Under the pieces are notes generated by a model. It saw only the letters and a program-made list of their open reading frames with translations, was not told the origin of the DNA and searched no databases. A stretch of 64,000 nucleotides of DNA from Pseudomonas cichorii (GTDB taxonomy: Bacteria; Pseudomonadota; Gammaproteobacteria; Pseudomonadales; Pseudomonadaceae), in NCBI RefSeq assembly GCF_003700275.1, contig NZ_RBRE01000035.1, positions 236,636 through 300,635 of the forward strand, given 5' to 3'. Shown one piece after another: positions 63,219-64,000 of the stretch (positions are counted from its first letter, which is position 1; every line of letters starts with the position of its first letter). A program made the translations under genes and the position numbers.

Positions 63219-64000
63219 TCAGGATAACGCTGCCGTTTCTCGGCCTTCCTGACGAGCATCCAGACTGCGCCTCATGCGACGATACAGGGCCTTCTCGATC
63301 CACTCATAACTGCCCCATGCGCCAATCGCGATGATCGGCACGCAGAACGCAAACACCAGATACGGATTCAAGGAAAAGCGCTGCGCCATCAGCAAGCCAC
63401 CGTAGAGCACCAGTACATGCAGCAGATACACCGAGTAGGAACAATCGCCCAGAGTTTTGAGCAAGCGGCTACCGCGCATGTAAGGCTCGAGCGAAATGGC
63501 GCACAGCACGATCAGGGCGCTGGGCAGTCCCCAGTTCAGCAAACGCTGCTCGTTGCTCAGGTGATGGATCATCAGCATGCCCGCGACAATCCCCGCCAAT
63601 GGCAGCCATAAGCCTTCCTTGATCCAGCCCCGGCGATAGAGCATGCCAATGCCGATCCCGAGCAGGAATTCGTAGACGATATCGTTGCCGTAGAAGCGGC
63701 TGATCAAACCGCTGCGCGCCAGTATTTCGGTCACCACAAACAGCGCGGCAGCAATGATCAGTGGCCGATGGCGCTGCTCGAACAGAAACACCATGGAGAA
63801 CAGCACGTAGAACAGCATCTCGTAATTCAAGGTCCAGCCGACGTTCAGGGTCGGATACAGACCATAGCCGCCAGGGTTCTCCGAAGGAATGAAGATCAGC
63901 GACAGCAAGAAGTTCTGCCAGCCGATCACCTGATGCGGCAGCCAGGGCGCGGCCACCAGCAGCAACAGGCCCATGGCCGCGGTATACAGCCAGTAAGCCG
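63219..64000 (-). CDS. Acyltransferase 3 family membrane protein (5' end outside window)
   Basis: The C-terminal 260 residues of a polytopic acyltransferase (OafA/YrhL type), open to the window edge, so the N-terminus with its catalytic His is missing. Visible are 'LYPTLNVGWTLNYEMLFYVLFSMVFLF', which is the typical 'P..WSL..E..FY' segment, and 'LKTLGDCSYSVYLLHVLVLYG', plus seven or so hydrophobic helices and a short basic tail. It probably O-acetylates a surface polysaccharide. A plausible internal ATG at 63974 is not the true start. Confidence 0.85.
   Translation of the reverse strand, partial: AYWLYTAAMGLLLLVAAPWLPHQVIGWQNFLLSLIFIPSENPGGYGLYPTLNVGWTLNYEMLFYVLFSMVFLFEQRHRPLIIAAALFVVTEILARSGLISRFYGNDIVYEFLLGIGIGMLYRRGWIKEGLWLPLAGIVAGMLMIHHLSNEQRLLNWGLPSALIVLCAISLEPYMRGSRLLKTLGDCSYSVYLLHVLVLYGGLLMAQRFSLNPYLVFAFCVPIIAIGAWGSYEWIEKALYRRMRRSLDARQEGRETAALS

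Overview
The window is chromosomal DNA of a Pseudomonas. The evidence is an MvaT/MvaU-type nucleoid protein, the PAO1-like order glgA-treZ-malQ-treY-DUF2934-glgX, ahpC/ahpF, Pseudomonas-type REP palindromes, paralogous zwf/gnd genes and aerobic cobalamin genes (cobN, cobW, cobE, cobM). It looks like the fluorescens/syringae side of the genus, but the species cannot be fixed from this sequence. No tRNA, rRNA, CRISPR array, intact IS or prophage was seen.

Layout. 1-3.9 kb: a TPR membrane protein, an H-NS-like regulator with a TTG start, a DUF4946 protein and a Zn-type glyoxalase I. 3.9-6.3 kb: ahpF and ahpC with an OxyR-like site. 6.3-8.5 kb: a divergent tyrosine recombinase / KfrA-domain coiled-coil pair resembling the TnpS/TnpT cointegrate-resolution system of Tn4651, but with no transposase nearby. 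8.6-12.2 kb: an orphan sulfonate/nitrate-type binding protein facing a TonB-dependent receptor. 12.4-19 kb: tas, an ABC exporter, DUF1810, DUF1615, glutaminase and a class II aldolase. 19-23 kb: gor and ugd-galU. 23-24.3 kb: small lipoproteins, a DUF1883 protein and a 59-codon gene.

24.4-29.6 kb is the coupled operon gnd-zwf-HAD phosphatase-GH15 (minus strand). 31.2-45.3 kb is one long plus-strand run: alpha-glucan/trehalose genes (glgA, treZ, malQ, treY, DUF2934, glgX), followed without a gap by an acyl-CoA-dehydrogenase-like protein, a PIG-L deacetylase, a NodS-like methyltransferase and a GT2 glycosyltransferase. The last four form an uncharacterised biosynthetic cassette. 45-54 kb: an alpha/beta hydrolase, azoR, a LysR regulator, pcaD, MmcQ/YjbR, uppP-DUF1294, pnuC-NadR kinase (NAD salvage) and a VpsR-like enhancer-binding protein with altered key motifs.

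54-62.3 kb is a B12 locus. A cobalamin riboswitch leads cobW-cobN and a chelatase gene read in two frames. The AAA part ends two codons after an A AAA AAG slippery heptamer that is followed, after 5 nt, by a strong hairpin; a -1 shift there continues into the VWA domain. One gene can thus give a short and a long chelatase subunit. cobE and cobM lie on the other side of the riboswitch. The window ends with nfuA and a 5'-truncated acyltransferase-3 gene.
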